DNA of 64,000 nt from Timema cristinae (GCA_039000515.1 JBCFYV010000522.1:1-64000); one strand, 5' to 3'; shown: positions 1-10,970, counted from the first letter of the stretch. Notes: a model not told the origin generated them from the letters alone. Numbers and translations: made by a program.

Positions 1-792
1 TCTAAATCTGGAGTCTCCGTGGGATGTGCTTTTGTTGTGGAAGGATCCAATTTTAAATTTGGTTTACCTAATGAAACCAGTGTTTTTACGGCTGAATTAT
101 ATGCCATTTCTAAATCTTTGTGTTTTGTTTACCGAAGAAGTCACCGTTCTGTCCTCATCTGCACGGATTAAATGAGTGCTCTGTTGGCATTGTCCACACT
201 CTACTCGTGGAATCCTCTCGTGCAGATGATTCACGAACAAATTTTAAAAATTGATTCATTAAACACCCGGCTCGCCTTTTGCTGGATTCCTGGTCACGCC
301 GGTCTTTCAGGAAATGAACTGGCTGACCAGGCGGCCAAGGAGGCAGCACGCCTGCCTCCGGAGGCGAGTCTGGGTGTCATGTTTTTAGATCTAAAGGGTT
401 ATGTTCGGCGTGGAGTCTTACGCACCTGGCACGAGCAGTGGGTCTCGACCCCTGCTCAGAACAAGCTGCGGTCCATCAGGGACGGTGTGTCGCGATGGCC
501 CTCTTCTATACGAAAGTCTAGAAGAGAGGAGGTCATCGTGACGAGACTCCGCGTCGGGCATACTTCATTGACCCATAGTTTTTTACTAAGAGGGTATCCA
601 CCTCCAGTGTGTGAGTTTTGTGATACTCCCCTTAGTGTGCATCACATTTTGGTGGAGTGTCGCAAACTAGCCCCTATCCGTCTGGCTCTTGATTTTAAAG
701 GTGACTTACGTTTTTTATTACGCGATAGTGCGGATGGAGTTATTTGTTTACTCCGTTTTATACGCCAGGCGGATCTTTTTAATGCCATTTGA
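1..792 (+). pseudogene. I-A ORF2 C-terminal part: RNase H and CCHC knuckle, one nonsense codon
   Basis: The frame is open from base 1 and matches the end of ORF2 in copy d. RNase H signatures are visible: an acidic residue in an ELYAI motif, the segment TD before MSALLAL, and WIPGHAGLSGNELAD with the late His and Asp. The end carries a zinc-knuckle pattern CEFC-x8-H-x4-C. A TAA stop at 169-171 replaces the Ser codon found in other copies, so the product would be cut inside RNase H. RNase H in I-clade elements is thought to remove RNA from the cDNA hybrid during target-primed reverse transcription. Confidence 0.8.
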
Positions 793-1162
793 GTCACTTT
801 TATAAAGTGGCTCTTTTGGATATTAACTCATATTGAGATCTTTTTAACAGTTTTATTACAATTTAACATGTTGTTTTGTCTTTTTAACGTATTATCATTT
901 TAACATGTTTTGTCTTTTTAACGTGTTATATTTTAATATGTTTGTTTTGTCTTTTTATTGGAGTGATACACTTGTGGTTTTTTTTTTGCAGGTGTATCAC
1001 TTAATTTATACCAAGAGGCCATTTGAGCACTCCTATGGAGTGTCTCAGATGGTGAATGTTTTATCTATTTCCCCTATGGGATTTTATTATGTTTTTAATA
1101 TATTTCAAGGCCCTAATGACCTAGATGTGTCGATGGGCCATTAAACAACAATAATAATAATA
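793..1162 (+). other. I-A 3' UTR with hairpin string and (AAT)n tail
   Basis: Non-coding 3' UTR of copy a. It shows the same run of short inverted repeats as copy d (see 16805-17173), including gagtcac/gtggctc just after the stop, gtgatacac/gtgtatcac, gcactcc/ggagtgt and ggccc/gggcc. It ends in AAT repeats. I see no gene here. Confidence 0.75.
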
Positions 1163-1163
1163 T

Positions 1164-2866
1164 GTAGCCCAGGTATCGCTGCCCTCTTTTTTTGGGATGT
1201 CCATACGGACCTATGTGGAAGCGATCACTTCCCTATACTGCTTTCCCCACTCCAAGATTGCCCAAGTACAGCACGAGTTCCCCAATGGGTGATTAAACGT
1301 GCCGACTGGGATAAATTCCGCGAGCTCGCCGTTTTCCACGAATCCCCTTCTCCTGACATCGATGTTAAGACTGAGTATTTTACTTCGACGGTTATCGCGG
1401 CGGCGAGGGCCTCCATCCCTAAATCCGCGCCATCGTCCCGTTCCCTGGTGGAGCGAGGAGTGTCGGTTGGCTATTTCTGACCGTCCAAGGGCCCTACGTC
1501 TTTTTCACCGACGTCCTACCTTGTAGAACCTGGAGTCATTCCGGATTCTTCGTGCTCGAGCTCGCCGTGTCATTCGTGAAAGCAGAAGAGAGTCTTGGAG
1601 AAAATTTATTTCAATCCTTACAATATCCACTCCCACAACTAAGGTTTGGGATAATATCCTTAAATTACGTAATAGCAACAATTCCAATAACAATATACCT
1701 GCCCTCATGTCTAACGGTTCACGTGTCTCCTCCCCTGTGGAGGTCGTTAATGTATTGGGCTCGATGTTCGCCGCTATTTCTAGCACTGCGAGCTACACTA
1801 ACGAGTTCGCAGTTTATAAGCGGAACATCGAGCGCCATGCTATTGATTTTGGCCGAAGTCGGGGGGAGGATTATAACTACCCCTTTACCAAAGATGAACT
1901 GACCCACGCCCTGTCCCAGGCCGGCATCACAGCCTTTGGTCTAGACGACATTCATTATGAGATGTTGCGTCAGATGCCCCCTGCCGGACAGGCACTTCTT
2001 TTAGACCTCTACAATAGTGTTTGGGAATCTCAGCAGTTCCCCTCACTATGGAGGCAAGCAACCGTTATACCTATATATAAAAGTGGCAAAGATAAATTAG
2101 AGCCATCTAGCTATAGACCGATAGCTTTAACTAGTTGTGTATGTAAAATATTGGAAAAAATAATTAATAAGCGTATATATGGTATATAGAATCCCGCAAT
2201 CTACTATCTAATATTCAATGTGGTTTTCGCCGTAACCGATCCACGGTGGATCACCTTGTCTGTCTAAAGACGGCTATTCGTGACGCTTTTCTCCATAAGC
2301 AGCATCTTCTTGCTGTCTTCTTCGATCTGGAGAAAGCGTACGATACCACCTGGCGGTACGGCATTTTGAAAACACTTTTTAATTGGGGTTTTCGAGGAAA
2401 TTTTCCTTCTTTTATATCTAATTTTATGTCGGATAGACACTTCCGGGTAAGGTTGAATAACACCTTATCCGATGATTTTATTCAACAATATGGGGTGCCT
2501 CAGGGTAGTATTCTGAGCTGTACGTTGTTCGCTATCGCAATAAATAGCATTGTTGACAATGTGTGCATGCCTGTATGGTCATGCCTCTTTGTGGATGTCT
2601 ACGCAATTTATTGCAGTTTGTCAAGTCTCCACAGGGCTGAACGGCAGATACAGCTCTCTGTCAACAATCTTGGATCGTGGACATCGCGTAATGGCTTTCG
2701 CTTCTCTGCAGCCAAGACGACGGTGGTCCACTTTCATAGAACACGCGGAATACAGCCAGCCCCCAGTATTTTAATGAACCACTTTGTTTTACCAGTCTCA
2801 GAAAGCGTAAGGTTTCTGGGACTGTTATTTGATTTTAAATTAACTTGGATCCCCCAAATCAAAGAC
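1164..2866 (+). pseudogene. I-A copy b, endonuclease end and reverse transcriptase (first half)
   Basis: This starts inside the endonuclease domain of ORF2 (SDHFPIL-like end of the APE domain near 1222-1240) and runs through the RT fingers and palm. RT motifs are FFDLEKAYDTTW near 2317, GVPQGS near 2494 and a damaged active site near 2586-2600, where the usual FVDDYA reads FVDVYA. Frame changes occur near 1430-1500 and 2165. The coding sequence is cut off abruptly at 2866, where other copies continue into the thumb. The second half resumes at 6693, repeating the last 290 bases. The product is not functional because the second catalytic Asp is lost in this half. Confidence 0.75.
2577..2866 (+). 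repeat. 290-bp direct repeat, left unit
   Basis: Bases 2577-2866 of I-A copy b recur at 6693-6982 with the same length and about six substitutions (roughly 98% identity by eye). The two units are far closer to each other than either is to the same stretch in copies d, f or h. They bracket a 3.8 kb block unrelated to I-A. Confidence 0.75.
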
Positions 2867-3516
2867 TTGGATCTGCACCGTCTGGTACGGTGGCTGAACA
2901 TACATGTTAATACAAGTAATGAGAACAAGAGGAGATTAGGATAAATGACATTTAATGATACTGTATACATGATAAAACAGATATTTGACATATTGCACTT
3001 ATATCTCAGTAAGTACGTAGTTAAATAACGATGAAGTGTGGCAGCCTTGCCTAAGTATTGGCCACAAGGGGGCGAGAAGCTCCGAGATAATAACACACGC
3101 CAAAACGTGGTGTTACTCTTTCTACTATTTACATGTCAAGTTGGCCTTGCAGGCAGAGTAAGTGCGTACCTCAGGCAAGTTCTGGTTTAGCTATACAATA
3201 GAGCCCTCGATACGTATATACTATCCTTATCAGTGTATCAAAACAGTTACTTGGACATATCAAGGTCCACGGGCCAATCGAGGATGAGACGCGTCCCACT
3301 GGTTGAGCACCCGCAGGGTGAGCAACACCACAAAAATCTAACAATGAATAAATAACAACTGCAGCCGAGCCTGAGGGGCAAGACGGCCCACTAGCAGTGT
3401 ACTTGCAAAGTGAGAGTATCGAAACAATAACAACACTATACCACGGGCCAATCATGAAAGGAACGAGCGGCCCACAGTTTAACCTCCCAACAACAACATT
3501 GGGATAGGCCAGTGAA
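2867..3516. other. Non-coding flank of the block inserted in I-A copy b
   Basis: This is a 650-base stretch without a believable ORF or recognised family. With 5812-6692 it forms a 1.5 kb sequence into which the R1-like LINE inserted. The text shows phrases such as ccacgggccaatc twice (near 3266 and 3439), hinting at internal repetition. It may be a non-autonomous element or displaced host DNA. Confidence 0.5.
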
Positions 3517-3529
3517 CCTAATTAGATAC
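3517..3529. repeat. Target-site duplication, left, of the R1-like LINE
   Basis: cctaattagatac lies directly before a run of 17 T at 3530-3546. The same 13-mer with one change (cctaattaggtac) is at 5799-5811. This brackets a minus-strand poly(A)-tailed LINE. Confidence 0.8.
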
Positions 3530-5798
3530 TTTTTTTTTTTTTTTTTACTTTACCATTCGATAACTGTCGGCCTGGCTCCTCAATGATAATCCAGGCCCAG
3601 TTCTCCTCCGGTTTTATTTCCTTGTATTACCTCTTAAACACTTCTTCCATTTTATTCTTGATTAAATTACATTTCCAGGTAACTAGCAAGTGGCGTTATT
3701 TCCTTCCTTGATCTTTCTTCGCTACTGGTCCGCCCCGGGTATTTTATTTCCCCGGTACCCTTCGCCTCCACCTAGCTCCACGACCGCCTGGGACGATGTT
3801 TGCAGAGCCATGGCTCTTGGTGGTGGCGACGAGCATTCCCCTATCCGCCACCTGGGGAGGCGACCTATATGTTGTAGCTACCTTCTACCTCTAGCAACCA
3901 CTTACTACACGCCCTAACCTACTTACAACTACTTAAAACTAGATAAAAATTTTCTTGCAACCACTCTCAGGTTTGCTCCTTTTCTATCTGACTCATGCTT
4001 CCTCCTTTTCATCCCTTCCTCGATCGACTTCCAACTTTCACTTCCGGAGTCTTCCCTGCTGCCGGTTTTTCCAGCCATGTCCCACACGACTGGTCCAGGT
4101 CGCGGGAATCCTACCTTCCCTCTATTCTCTGTTCTCCTTCTTTTGCACTTCCTATGCTACTTGCGACTCATCTCTCCCTGCCTTGGATTCCACTTCCATC
4201 TTCTTTATCCACTACTCATTTCCCAGTCACTACCCTCTTCCTCCTCGTTCACTCCTCCAACTTCGCCACCTTCGATTCTTCCCATTCCATCCTCCTCTTC
4301 CAACACCACTACTCTCTCCCTTCCTTCATCTCGGATCCTCTCTATATACTTTTCCTTTTCCCACCACGTGATGTTATCAGCAATTGCATCCAGGTGAACC
4401 CATTTTTCCTTGTTCCTCAAGATGTTTCCCACTAATTCACCCTGGATATGCTCCTGGTGACCCCATCTCAGCATATCATACTGTTCGCACTCCAGGACCA
4501 CGTGATCCGGAGATGCGCAGTCGCACCTGTCCGTATCGGTTAGCCCCAGAGCATGCAGCGACTCCCTGTATGGCCCCTTCCCTGACAGATATTGGGTCAG
4601 TCCCGGCGATGGTTGAAGGTGCTTCAAACTCAACCTCTCCATTACGTCATTTAGGTATGAGTGGGTCCTCCTTCCCTTCACACTAGCGTCCCACCTCTCC
4701 TGCCACTCCTCTAGCAGGGCGATACTAATTTCCTTCCTTGTTATGGCTCCCCGTCCGACAATTTCCTCCACCTTGTTCCCATTACCTTTCTTAAGCCAAT
4801 ATCTCGCCGCTCTCTCCCTCACCACCAGGTCCATTGGTATTTCCCCAAGGATCACTGTCAGGGCTTCCGTGGCGACAGTGCGGTACGCACCCGACAGTCT
4901 TATCAAGACGTTCCTCTGAACTCCCAATAACCGGTTCCGATGTTTTCTTATCTTGAGCCTATGCGCCCAAGCGCTTGCCCCATACCCGACTATCGCCCCC
5001 ATCAGCGCCTGACAGTAAACCTTGATTGTCTTCAGTGGTAATTTGAACTTATTGTGCCCTATGTTCACGATTTTGTTCATAATGCTCTTGGCCCTGGCAC
5101 TCACCTGGTCCGTATGTACGTCAAAGTTTCTTTTCTCATCTATTGTTACCCCCAAGTACCTGTAGGTTTTCACTCTAGCAATCTTCCTCCCCTCTATTCT
5201 TATTATAGGATTTCTTCCTCCTAAATTCCCTTTAAATACCATATACTTGGTTTTGGCTGCCGATATACACAGTTTCACTGTCCTACACCACTCGCCATCC
5301 TGCTCGCGTTTGTCTGCAGCTCTATTCTTGATCTACCTTTAACTATAAGCAGGATATCGTCCGCGAATGCTACCACTGCTATAGTTTCCTCCAACTCGTC
5401 CACCTCCTGCAGCCCTTTTTCCAATGCCACGTCCCAGAAGATCGGTCCACTTACCGATCCCTGGGGACACCCTTTCGTTAAGATCTTCTCTACCTTTTTG
5501 TTTTTCCCTTCTATGGTGGCGAACCTCCTCCGACAGTAATCCCTATAGCTGTTATATAGGTTTTTCGGACATTCTATATCTCTTAACCTCTCAAAAAGAG
5601 CAGGCCACCAGAGGTTGTCGAAAGCTCCACTTATGTCTATGAATATCCCGGCCACGTACTTCTCATCCACTCCGTCGACTGCTTCCATGGCCCTCGCTAT
5701 CGCATCCTCTGTCGACCTGCTCTTCCTGAACCCGTATTGATTGGGGTTCATGCCCATCCTTTCCCTGTGTACCAGCAGCCTAGCCTCAAGCAACTTCT
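3530..5798 (-). mobile_element. R1-like LINE, 5'-truncated, with poly(A) and target-site duplication
   Basis: The insertion is 2,269 bp. On the minus strand it starts inside the RT fingers at 5798, carries the rest of ORF2 to about 4205, then a 3' UTR, and ends in poly(A), seen as 17 T at 3530-3546. The 13-bp duplication at 3517-3529 and 5799-5811 confirms a single target-primed insertion that was 5'-truncated on arrival. The clade call rests on RT wording typical of R1 elements and on the C-terminal cysteine motif. Confidence 0.85.
4205..5793 (-). pseudogene. R1-like ORF2 fragment: reverse transcriptase and C-terminal zinc knuckle
   Basis: RT motifs read QYGFRKSRSTEDA, then IFIDISGAFDNLWW (catalytic Asp), CPQGSVSGP, and VAFADDILL with the two catalytic Asp. 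The thumb and connection follow with SAAKTKYMVFKG and TYRYLGVTID. Near the end, CDC-x4-DHVVLEC is the cysteine-histidine motif usual at the C-terminus of R1 proteins. One frameshift near 5290-5300 separates palm (5275-5793) from thumb (4205-5278). The endonuclease and N-terminal fingers are absent because of 5' truncation. A functional copy would encode about 1,000 residues; about 530 remain here. The last 60 or so residues, rich in Glu and Arg, may be read-through of the 3' UTR. Confidence 0.8.
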
Positions 5799-5811
5799 CC
5801 TAATTAGGTAC
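5799..5811. repeat. Target-site duplication, right, of the R1-like LINE
   Basis: cctaattaggtac matches the left copy at 3517-3529 with one substitution and lies at the truncated 5' end of the element. Confidence 0.8.
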
Positions 5812-6692
5812 TAATCATCGGCCTCCATATAGCCTAAACAATCTCCTGCCTAGGCAAGCTATCCTAAATATACATCAATGGACACATCATGTGTGTCGCG
5901 GGATTCACCATCCCAAGCGCGAGAAGCGCGCTATACCGCAATTGTAGATTGCAGCCTGTTCTCCTGGCCCAGGATACTCAACATTAAATATTATATAACT
6001 AGCCTAATGGTAAACACAACTACAGTGTCTCACAATAAACACGGATAGTTTCCAATTATTAATCCCTACTAAATTATACTTCTATCCATCCTCGCAGGAC
6101 GTAGACTAACCCTAACAATTGCATATTAATCTGGAGTCTACACGTCATATCTCATCCTCGTAGTTGTTAAGTCCTTCGACATCCTCCGGTTTAGAGTATC
6201 CATTCCCCTAGGATAGTACGACCACCGTCGACTAGATGACAGATTCTGACTAGAAGTGCGCGCTTATTAGGCCTGCGTAGACGATGTTTACGCGATCGTC
6301 TGCTGGCGTGTTCTGTCCTCCTTCCCAGCAGTCAGGCGAATATAGTGGATAGGCCCGTACGAAGCGAAGGGGGAACCTCCCCAACCTTCTAGAAGGACGA
6401 CCCGCGCTGGCCAACGGTTTTCTTGGAGCGGTCAGTTGGTTGGTGCTTGTGGTCGAACGCGGAGTTATTCCCAGCAGTGGTGATCAGTCACTTATCTTAT
6501 ATGGTGTGTCATCGAATTGGGCATCAGGCTTACAGGACGAGTTGGCGAAGTGGTATGTAAATAAAGAGATATATTATTAGCGAAGCATTTACATTAGTAT
6601 GTTATGTTTAACTTTGATGATTTGCAGGAACTAGCCAAATATACGTTCTCTTGCACGTTTTAACGGGGCTAACCCAGGTTTGCCCGTTACAC
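5812..6692. other. Non-coding flank of the block inserted in I-A copy b
   Basis: This is 880 bases with no believable coding sequence. It continues the sequence interrupted by the R1-like LINE. The GC-richer part, 6160-6480, has dispersed short repeats around cgtcgac and gatcg but no family I recognise. It ends exactly where the second copy of the 290-bp I-A repeat begins. Confidence 0.45.
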
Positions 6693-6982
6693 GGTCATGC
6701 CTCTTTGTGGATGACTACGCAATTTATTGCAGTTCGTAAAGTCTCCACAGGGCTGAACGGCAGATACAGCTCTCTGTCAACAATCTTGGATCGTGGGCAT
6801 CGCGTAATGGCTTTCGCTTCTCTGCAGCCAAGACGACGGTTGTCCACTTTCATAGAACACGCGGAATACAGCCAGCCCCCAGTATTTTAATGAACCACTT
6901 TGTTTTACCAGTCTCAGAAAGCGTAAGGTTTCTGGGACTTTTATTTGATTTTAAATTAACTTGGATCCCCCAAATCAAAGAC
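6693..6982 (+). repeat. 290-bp direct repeat, right unit
   Basis: Second unit of the repeat described at 2577-2866. Here the active-site codons read FVDD-type wording (gtggatgactac) rather than the mutated form of the left unit. Confidence 0.75.
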
Positions 6983-8399
6983 CTGAAAGCGAGGTGTATC
7001 AAAGCATTGAATTTGCTCAAAGTCGTTAGCGGTCGGTCCTGGGGTGCTGATAGGGAAACCTTGATGCGCCTATATAGGGCCTTGGTCGGATCTAAACTAG
7101 ATTACGGCAGTTTTGTGTATGGCTCAGCTAGACCCTCGGCGTTAAAGATGCTAGATAGTGTCCACCATGCTGGCATTCGACTGGCTACTGGTGCCTTTCG
7201 TACCAGTCCAGTCGTCAGCATCTGTGCCGACGCCGGTGAGCCCCCTCTTTCTTACCGGTGGTCCTATCTTCTGGCATCTTACGTGTCGAAACTTCATTGC
7301 ATGGCGCAGCATGTTGCCTATTGTCCTGTGCTTCATCCCCTAACCGTGTCTTGTATGAAACTAAATGGCGTAGTACAAGGCCGGTTGGGATCAGGATGCT
7401 ATTGGTTTTCGACACGTGTGGGATAATCTTGCCAAAGGCTATCCCCACATTCCCAGGTCGAGTTTCTCCCTGGAAGATACGCCTACCTCAATGCCATTTA
7501 GACCTTGCCAAGTTCCCTAAAGCGACCACCCAACACTTTTTATACGAGAGGACCTTTAATGAACTCCTCGCAATTCGCTTTCGGGGTTTTAAACGCATTT
7601 ACACGGATGGCTCAAAATGCGGGGCCTCCGTGGGATGTTCTTTTGTTGTGGAAGAATCAATTTTTAAATTTGCTTTACCTAGTGAATCCAGTGTTTTTAC
7701 GGCTGAACTATATGCCATTTTTAAAACGTTATGTTTTGTATATCGTGTCACCGGTCCGTTCTCATCTGCAAGGATTCCATGAGTGTTCTGTTGGCATTGT
7801 CCACTCTCTACTCGTGGAATCCTCTCGTGCAGATGATTCATAAACAAATTTTAAAAATTGATTCATTAAGCACCAGGCTCGCCTTTTGCTGGATTCCTGG
7901 TCATGCCGGTCTTTCAGGAAATAAACTGGCGGACCAGGCGGCCAAGGAGGCGACAAGCCTGCCTCCTGAGGCGAGTCTGGTTGTCATGTTTTTAGACCTA
8001 AAGGGTTATGTTCGGCGTGGGGTCTTACCCGCCTGGCACGAGCAGTGGGTCTCGACCCCTGCTCATAACAAGCTGCGGTCCATCAGGGACGGTGTGTCGC
8101 GATGGCCCTCTTCTATGCGAAAGTCTAGAAGAGAGGAGGTCATCGTGACGAGACTCCGCGTCGGGCATAATTCACTGACCCATATTTTTTTACTGAGAGG
8201 GGATCCACCTCCAGTGTGTGAATTTTGCGATGCTCCTCTGAGTGTGCATCACATTTTGGTGGAGTGCCGTAAATACGTCCTTATCCGCCAGGCTCTTGAT
8301 TTTAAAGATGACCTAAGTTTTTTATTACGCGATAGTGCGGATGGAGTTATTTCCTTACTCCGTTTTATACGCCAGGCGGATCTTTTTAATGCCATTTGA
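6693..8399 (+). pseudogene. I-A copy b, RT active site through RNase H (second half)
   Basis: Coding sequence resumes in the RT palm (gtggatgactac, 6707-6718), then thumb (MNHFVLPVSE from 6890), the connection DYGSFVYGSARPSALK, RNase H, and a C-terminal CEFC-x8-H-x4-C motif ending at 8399. Frame changes occur near 7340-7430 and 7730-7760. RNase H residues YTDGS-like, ELYAI and WIPGHAGLSGN are visible, though NELAD reads NKLAD. Together with 1164-2866 this makes most of one 5'-truncated ORF2. It is not functional. Confidence 0.75.
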
Positions 8400-8776
8400 G
8401 TCACTTTTATAAAGTGGCTCTTTTGGATATTATCTCATATTGAGATCCTTTTTAACAGTTTCATTACAATTTAACATGTTGGTTTGTCTTTTTAACGTAT
8501 TATAATTGTAACATGTTGTGTCATTTTAACGTGTTATATTTTAATATGTTTGTTTTGTCTTCTTATATGAGTGATACACTTGTGGGTTTTTTTAGCAGGT
8601 GTATCACTTAATTTATACCAAGAGCCCATTTGAGCACTCCTATGGAGTGTCTCGGATGGTGAATGTTTTATCTCTTTCCCCTATGGGGATTTTATTATGT
8701 TTTTAATATATTTCAAGGCCCTAATGACCTCGATGTGTCAATGGGCCGTTAAACAATAATACTAATAATAATAATC
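6983..8776 (+). mobile_element. I-A LINE copy b, 3' end
   Basis: 3' portion of copy b with the ORF2 end at 8399, hairpin-rich 3' UTR 8400-8750, and (AAT)n tail about 8752-8776 with one interruption (aataatactaataat). Divergence from copy d is moderate, so copy b is older than copies a, d and h. Confidence 0.8.
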
Positions 8777-8949
8777 TTTCGACCATTATGTTCCCCGAAT
8801 CAAATCCGTCATGATGGCGTCCATTGTGGCTGAAAGTTGGGTTCTTATGAACGTATGCGGCGCATCTTCGGGCCTTGGAAGGTATGCACCGTGTTTTGGC
8901 CCCTACGTTGACGATATTGGCAGCCAACACGAATCTCCTAGGATTATTA
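8777..8949. other. Short unassigned stretch between two I-A copies
   Basis: About 170 bases between the tail of copy b and the first recognisable base of copy c. The minus strand has a short open frame (8721-8930) that also covers the I-A tail, so I do not call it a gene. No family recognised. Confidence 0.4.
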
Positions 8950-9117
8950 TTGTATATTATTGCTTTTGAGCTCCTTCATGAAGTGCGCTGGTTGTAATAG
9001 TTTAGTAGAAGGGGTTTAGGGATGACATTAACCCGGTACCCTACTTTGAGCAAAGATCGGTTGAGTTCATGAGGGCCCGGACGTAACATTGGCACTTTCC
9101 TATACCCACTTGCTGCG

Positions 9118-10740
9118 ATGACCTCTCTCCTGGCAATCCCCCATGCGAAGGTTGTTATGTCTAGCGTCGTATGGGGCCCACAGTCTGTAGAGTTAAATGG
9201 GCCACATGTGGTAGAACCAACTTGGATCACTTTAGGACTACGACCCGAGTATTGTGCAGGTTGTCCCCATAAAAAAGGTATGCCCTCTATTCTCACAGTT
9301 GACACCTTACTGTCCTCTAGAAGCACACAAGGCCGTAATATAGATAAGCTACGGAAACGGGTAAGGCTGTCTAGCCCTGTTACTTTAGAAATCCAGGAAG
9401 TGGTGAGACCCCAGCCCTGCTTCCTGGTGATGTCTCGAGACGATGCCAATGGAAACCCTAAGCGCTCCAGCCCATTTATCCTCGAAAGAGCGATAAATGG
9501 TGCAGTGCAATCTAATGTATCAATCAGAAAACGGCGTGATGGCACGATCATGATACAAACAATTAATGACATTCAGTCCTCAATCGTAATGTCAATCTTG
9601 GAAATACCGTTGAGCAATAAGTCTCATATACCGGTGAAGGTGGAGCCTCACAGGTTCCTCAATGTTTGCAAGGGAGTGGTCACTTGCTTTGACCTCAACT
9701 GCGTGAGCATTTAGTATAGTTGTGAGGAGTTTTCCCCCTAGCATGTCACTGAAGTGTACCGTGTGGTCACAAAAAAGAACGGACAAGAAAAAAAGACGGA
9801 TACACATATCCTCACCTTTGCGACTCCTTCCTTTCTGAAGGAGGTCAGAGCAAGTTTCCACGTGCTCCGGGTCCAGCCGTATGTCCCTAACCCTCTGTGG
9901 TGTTTTCAGTGCCAGGAATTTGGGCATACGAAGCTGCGATGCCGTGGTAAGCCAACCTGTGCAGATTGTGGACAAGAGACTCACGATACACCACGTGAGT
10001 CTTCGAAGTTCTGCGTAAACTATGAGGGTCCACACACTGCCTCTTCTCAGGCCTGTTCGAAATAGAAGGTAGAGAAAAAAGTCCTGGGGATTCAATTATG
10101 CCCAGGCACGCAAGGAATACGTATCTAATCATGCTCCGATATTTCAAACCTCATATAGCCAGATTGTCAGTCAGAACATCAACTGTCCCAACTGCCATTG
10201 CACAGTTAATATTTCTAAGATGTCTACGTGACCTGTGCCATTAGTCTCTACTCGAGACACCTATACTGATTCCGCGCCAACAACTGTGGAGCCGAAATAT
10301 TTAAGAGGCGATTCCTCCACAAAGGCTGTCTCCCCACCGAGGAGCCCAGCTCGGGAACCCCCTCTCTGAGATCCCCCCGGGAGCCAGCTTGGGGACCCCC
10401 CCCCCCCCCCCATCTGGGCCCGGCTCGAGGAACTAAAATACGAGTGGCCGTTGTTTAGCCACTTACTCTCGCCCCTAGACCTCCATAGGTTGGGATGTAT
10501 GGCGGAACAGGTGAGGCCACAAAGGCGAGTCCCACTAGTGTCTTGAGAAAGGACCAGCAAGAGACCGCCGAAAAAATTACCGTAAAGAAAGCTTTAGAAT
10601 GCCTTACAGCCTACGCGCAAGGCTCTACCAACCCAATCCCTCCAGGATAAATGAAAGCTTCTCATGAAGCGGGAGGTCCCAAGAGATACTGGGAAAGGTA
10701 AGAGGACCTAAAAAGGCCTTCAATCAGTAGTTGTTTTTAA
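9118..10740 (+). pseudogene. I-A ORF1 relic (copy c)
   Basis: This matches ORF1 of copies d and h. The central block (FLVMSRDD, PFILERAINGAV, RRDGTIMIQT, VEPHRFLNVCKGVV) and the knuckles CFQCQEFGHTKLRC and CADCGQETHD are readable. In-frame stops occur at 9712-9714 and 10063-10065, and the frame shifts near 10085. The third knuckle has lost a Cys (CVNYEGPH in place of CVNCKGPH). The proline-rich minisatellite near 10330-10430 is badly decayed and contains a run of C. Non-functional. Confidence 0.75.
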
Positions 10741-10882
10741 GATATTGTGTTATGGATGGCGAGGCTAGTTAAATTTTATACTAAAAAATAATATCGTTAC
10801 TTTAATGAAATAGTAGGGGTTTCTATTTAGCAGAAGGCCCACTTCCGCCCAACTGACAACCCGATGCTTCGTGGGTACGATG

Positions 10883-10893
10883 TATATCGTGCC
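10883..10893. repeat. Target-site duplication, left, of I-A copy d
   Basis: tatatcgtgcc directly precedes the six C that start copy d and is repeated at 17174-17184 directly after its (AAT)n tail. Joining the two sides restores the endonuclease reading of copy c (…tatcgtgccgacaagcc…), which proves the nesting. Confidence 0.9.
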
Positions 10894-10970
10894 CCCCCCT
10901 GCGGGACGGGGTTTAGAATAGTCCCGCAGTAACCCCTGCTTGTCGTAAGAAGCGACTAAAAGGGGAGGCT
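10894..10970 (+). promoter_or_regulatory. Conserved structured 5' terminus of I-A
   Basis: Six C are followed by an 8-bp stem (tgcgggac 10900-10907 with gtcccgca 10921-10928) and a second stem (cccct 10933-10937 with agggg 10961-10965) that encloses gtcg/cgac (10942-10945 with 10953-10956). The same start occurs at 37686, 47267 and 55120, each next to a different flank, so this is the true element end. LINEs of this type carry an internal promoter at their 5' end, so this is the expected place for one; whether the stems act in RNA is inference. Confidence 0.65.

Larger units (their letters stand above)
1..1162 (+). mobile_element. I-A LINE copy a, 3' part (clipped by window start)
   Basis: This is the 3' end of an I-like non-LTR retrotransposon. 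It holds the RNase H and C-terminal part of ORF2, then a hairpin-rich 3' UTR from 793 and an (AAT)n tail near 1145-1162. It is almost identical to bases 16010-17170 of full-length copy d, so it is a young copy. The sequence right after the tail is endonuclease coding sequence of another I-A copy, so copy a probably inserted into copy b. The other flank lies outside the window, so no target-site duplication can be checked. Confidence 0.85.
8950..10893 (+). mobile_element. I-A LINE copy c, 5' part
   Basis: The match to copy d begins inside the 5' UTR (gagctccttcatgaa near 8970, compared with 11200 in copy d) and runs through ORF1 into the first codons of ORF2. It breaks at 10893, exactly where full-length copy d starts, and resumes at 17174. 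The break carries an 11-bp duplication, so copies at 8950-10893 and 17174-21040 are one older element split by copy d. Many stops and indels show age. Confidence 0.8.

Noticed and set aside
3955..4435. Overlapping plus-strand ORFs rich in Ser, Pro, Leu and Phe
   Set aside because: They are antisense to the R1-like ORF2 and its 3' region and have no domain; their composition comes from the pyrimidine-rich strand.
8721..8930. 69-codon minus-strand ORF between I-A copies
   Set aside because: It overlaps the AAT tail of copy b and has no recognisable domain.
10894..10970. HDV-like ribozyme at the I-A 5' end
   Set aside because: Several LINE families start with such ribozymes, but the stems I can draw here are sequential hairpins and do not form the nested double pseudoknot. 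A covariance search (RF00094 and relatives) would decide.
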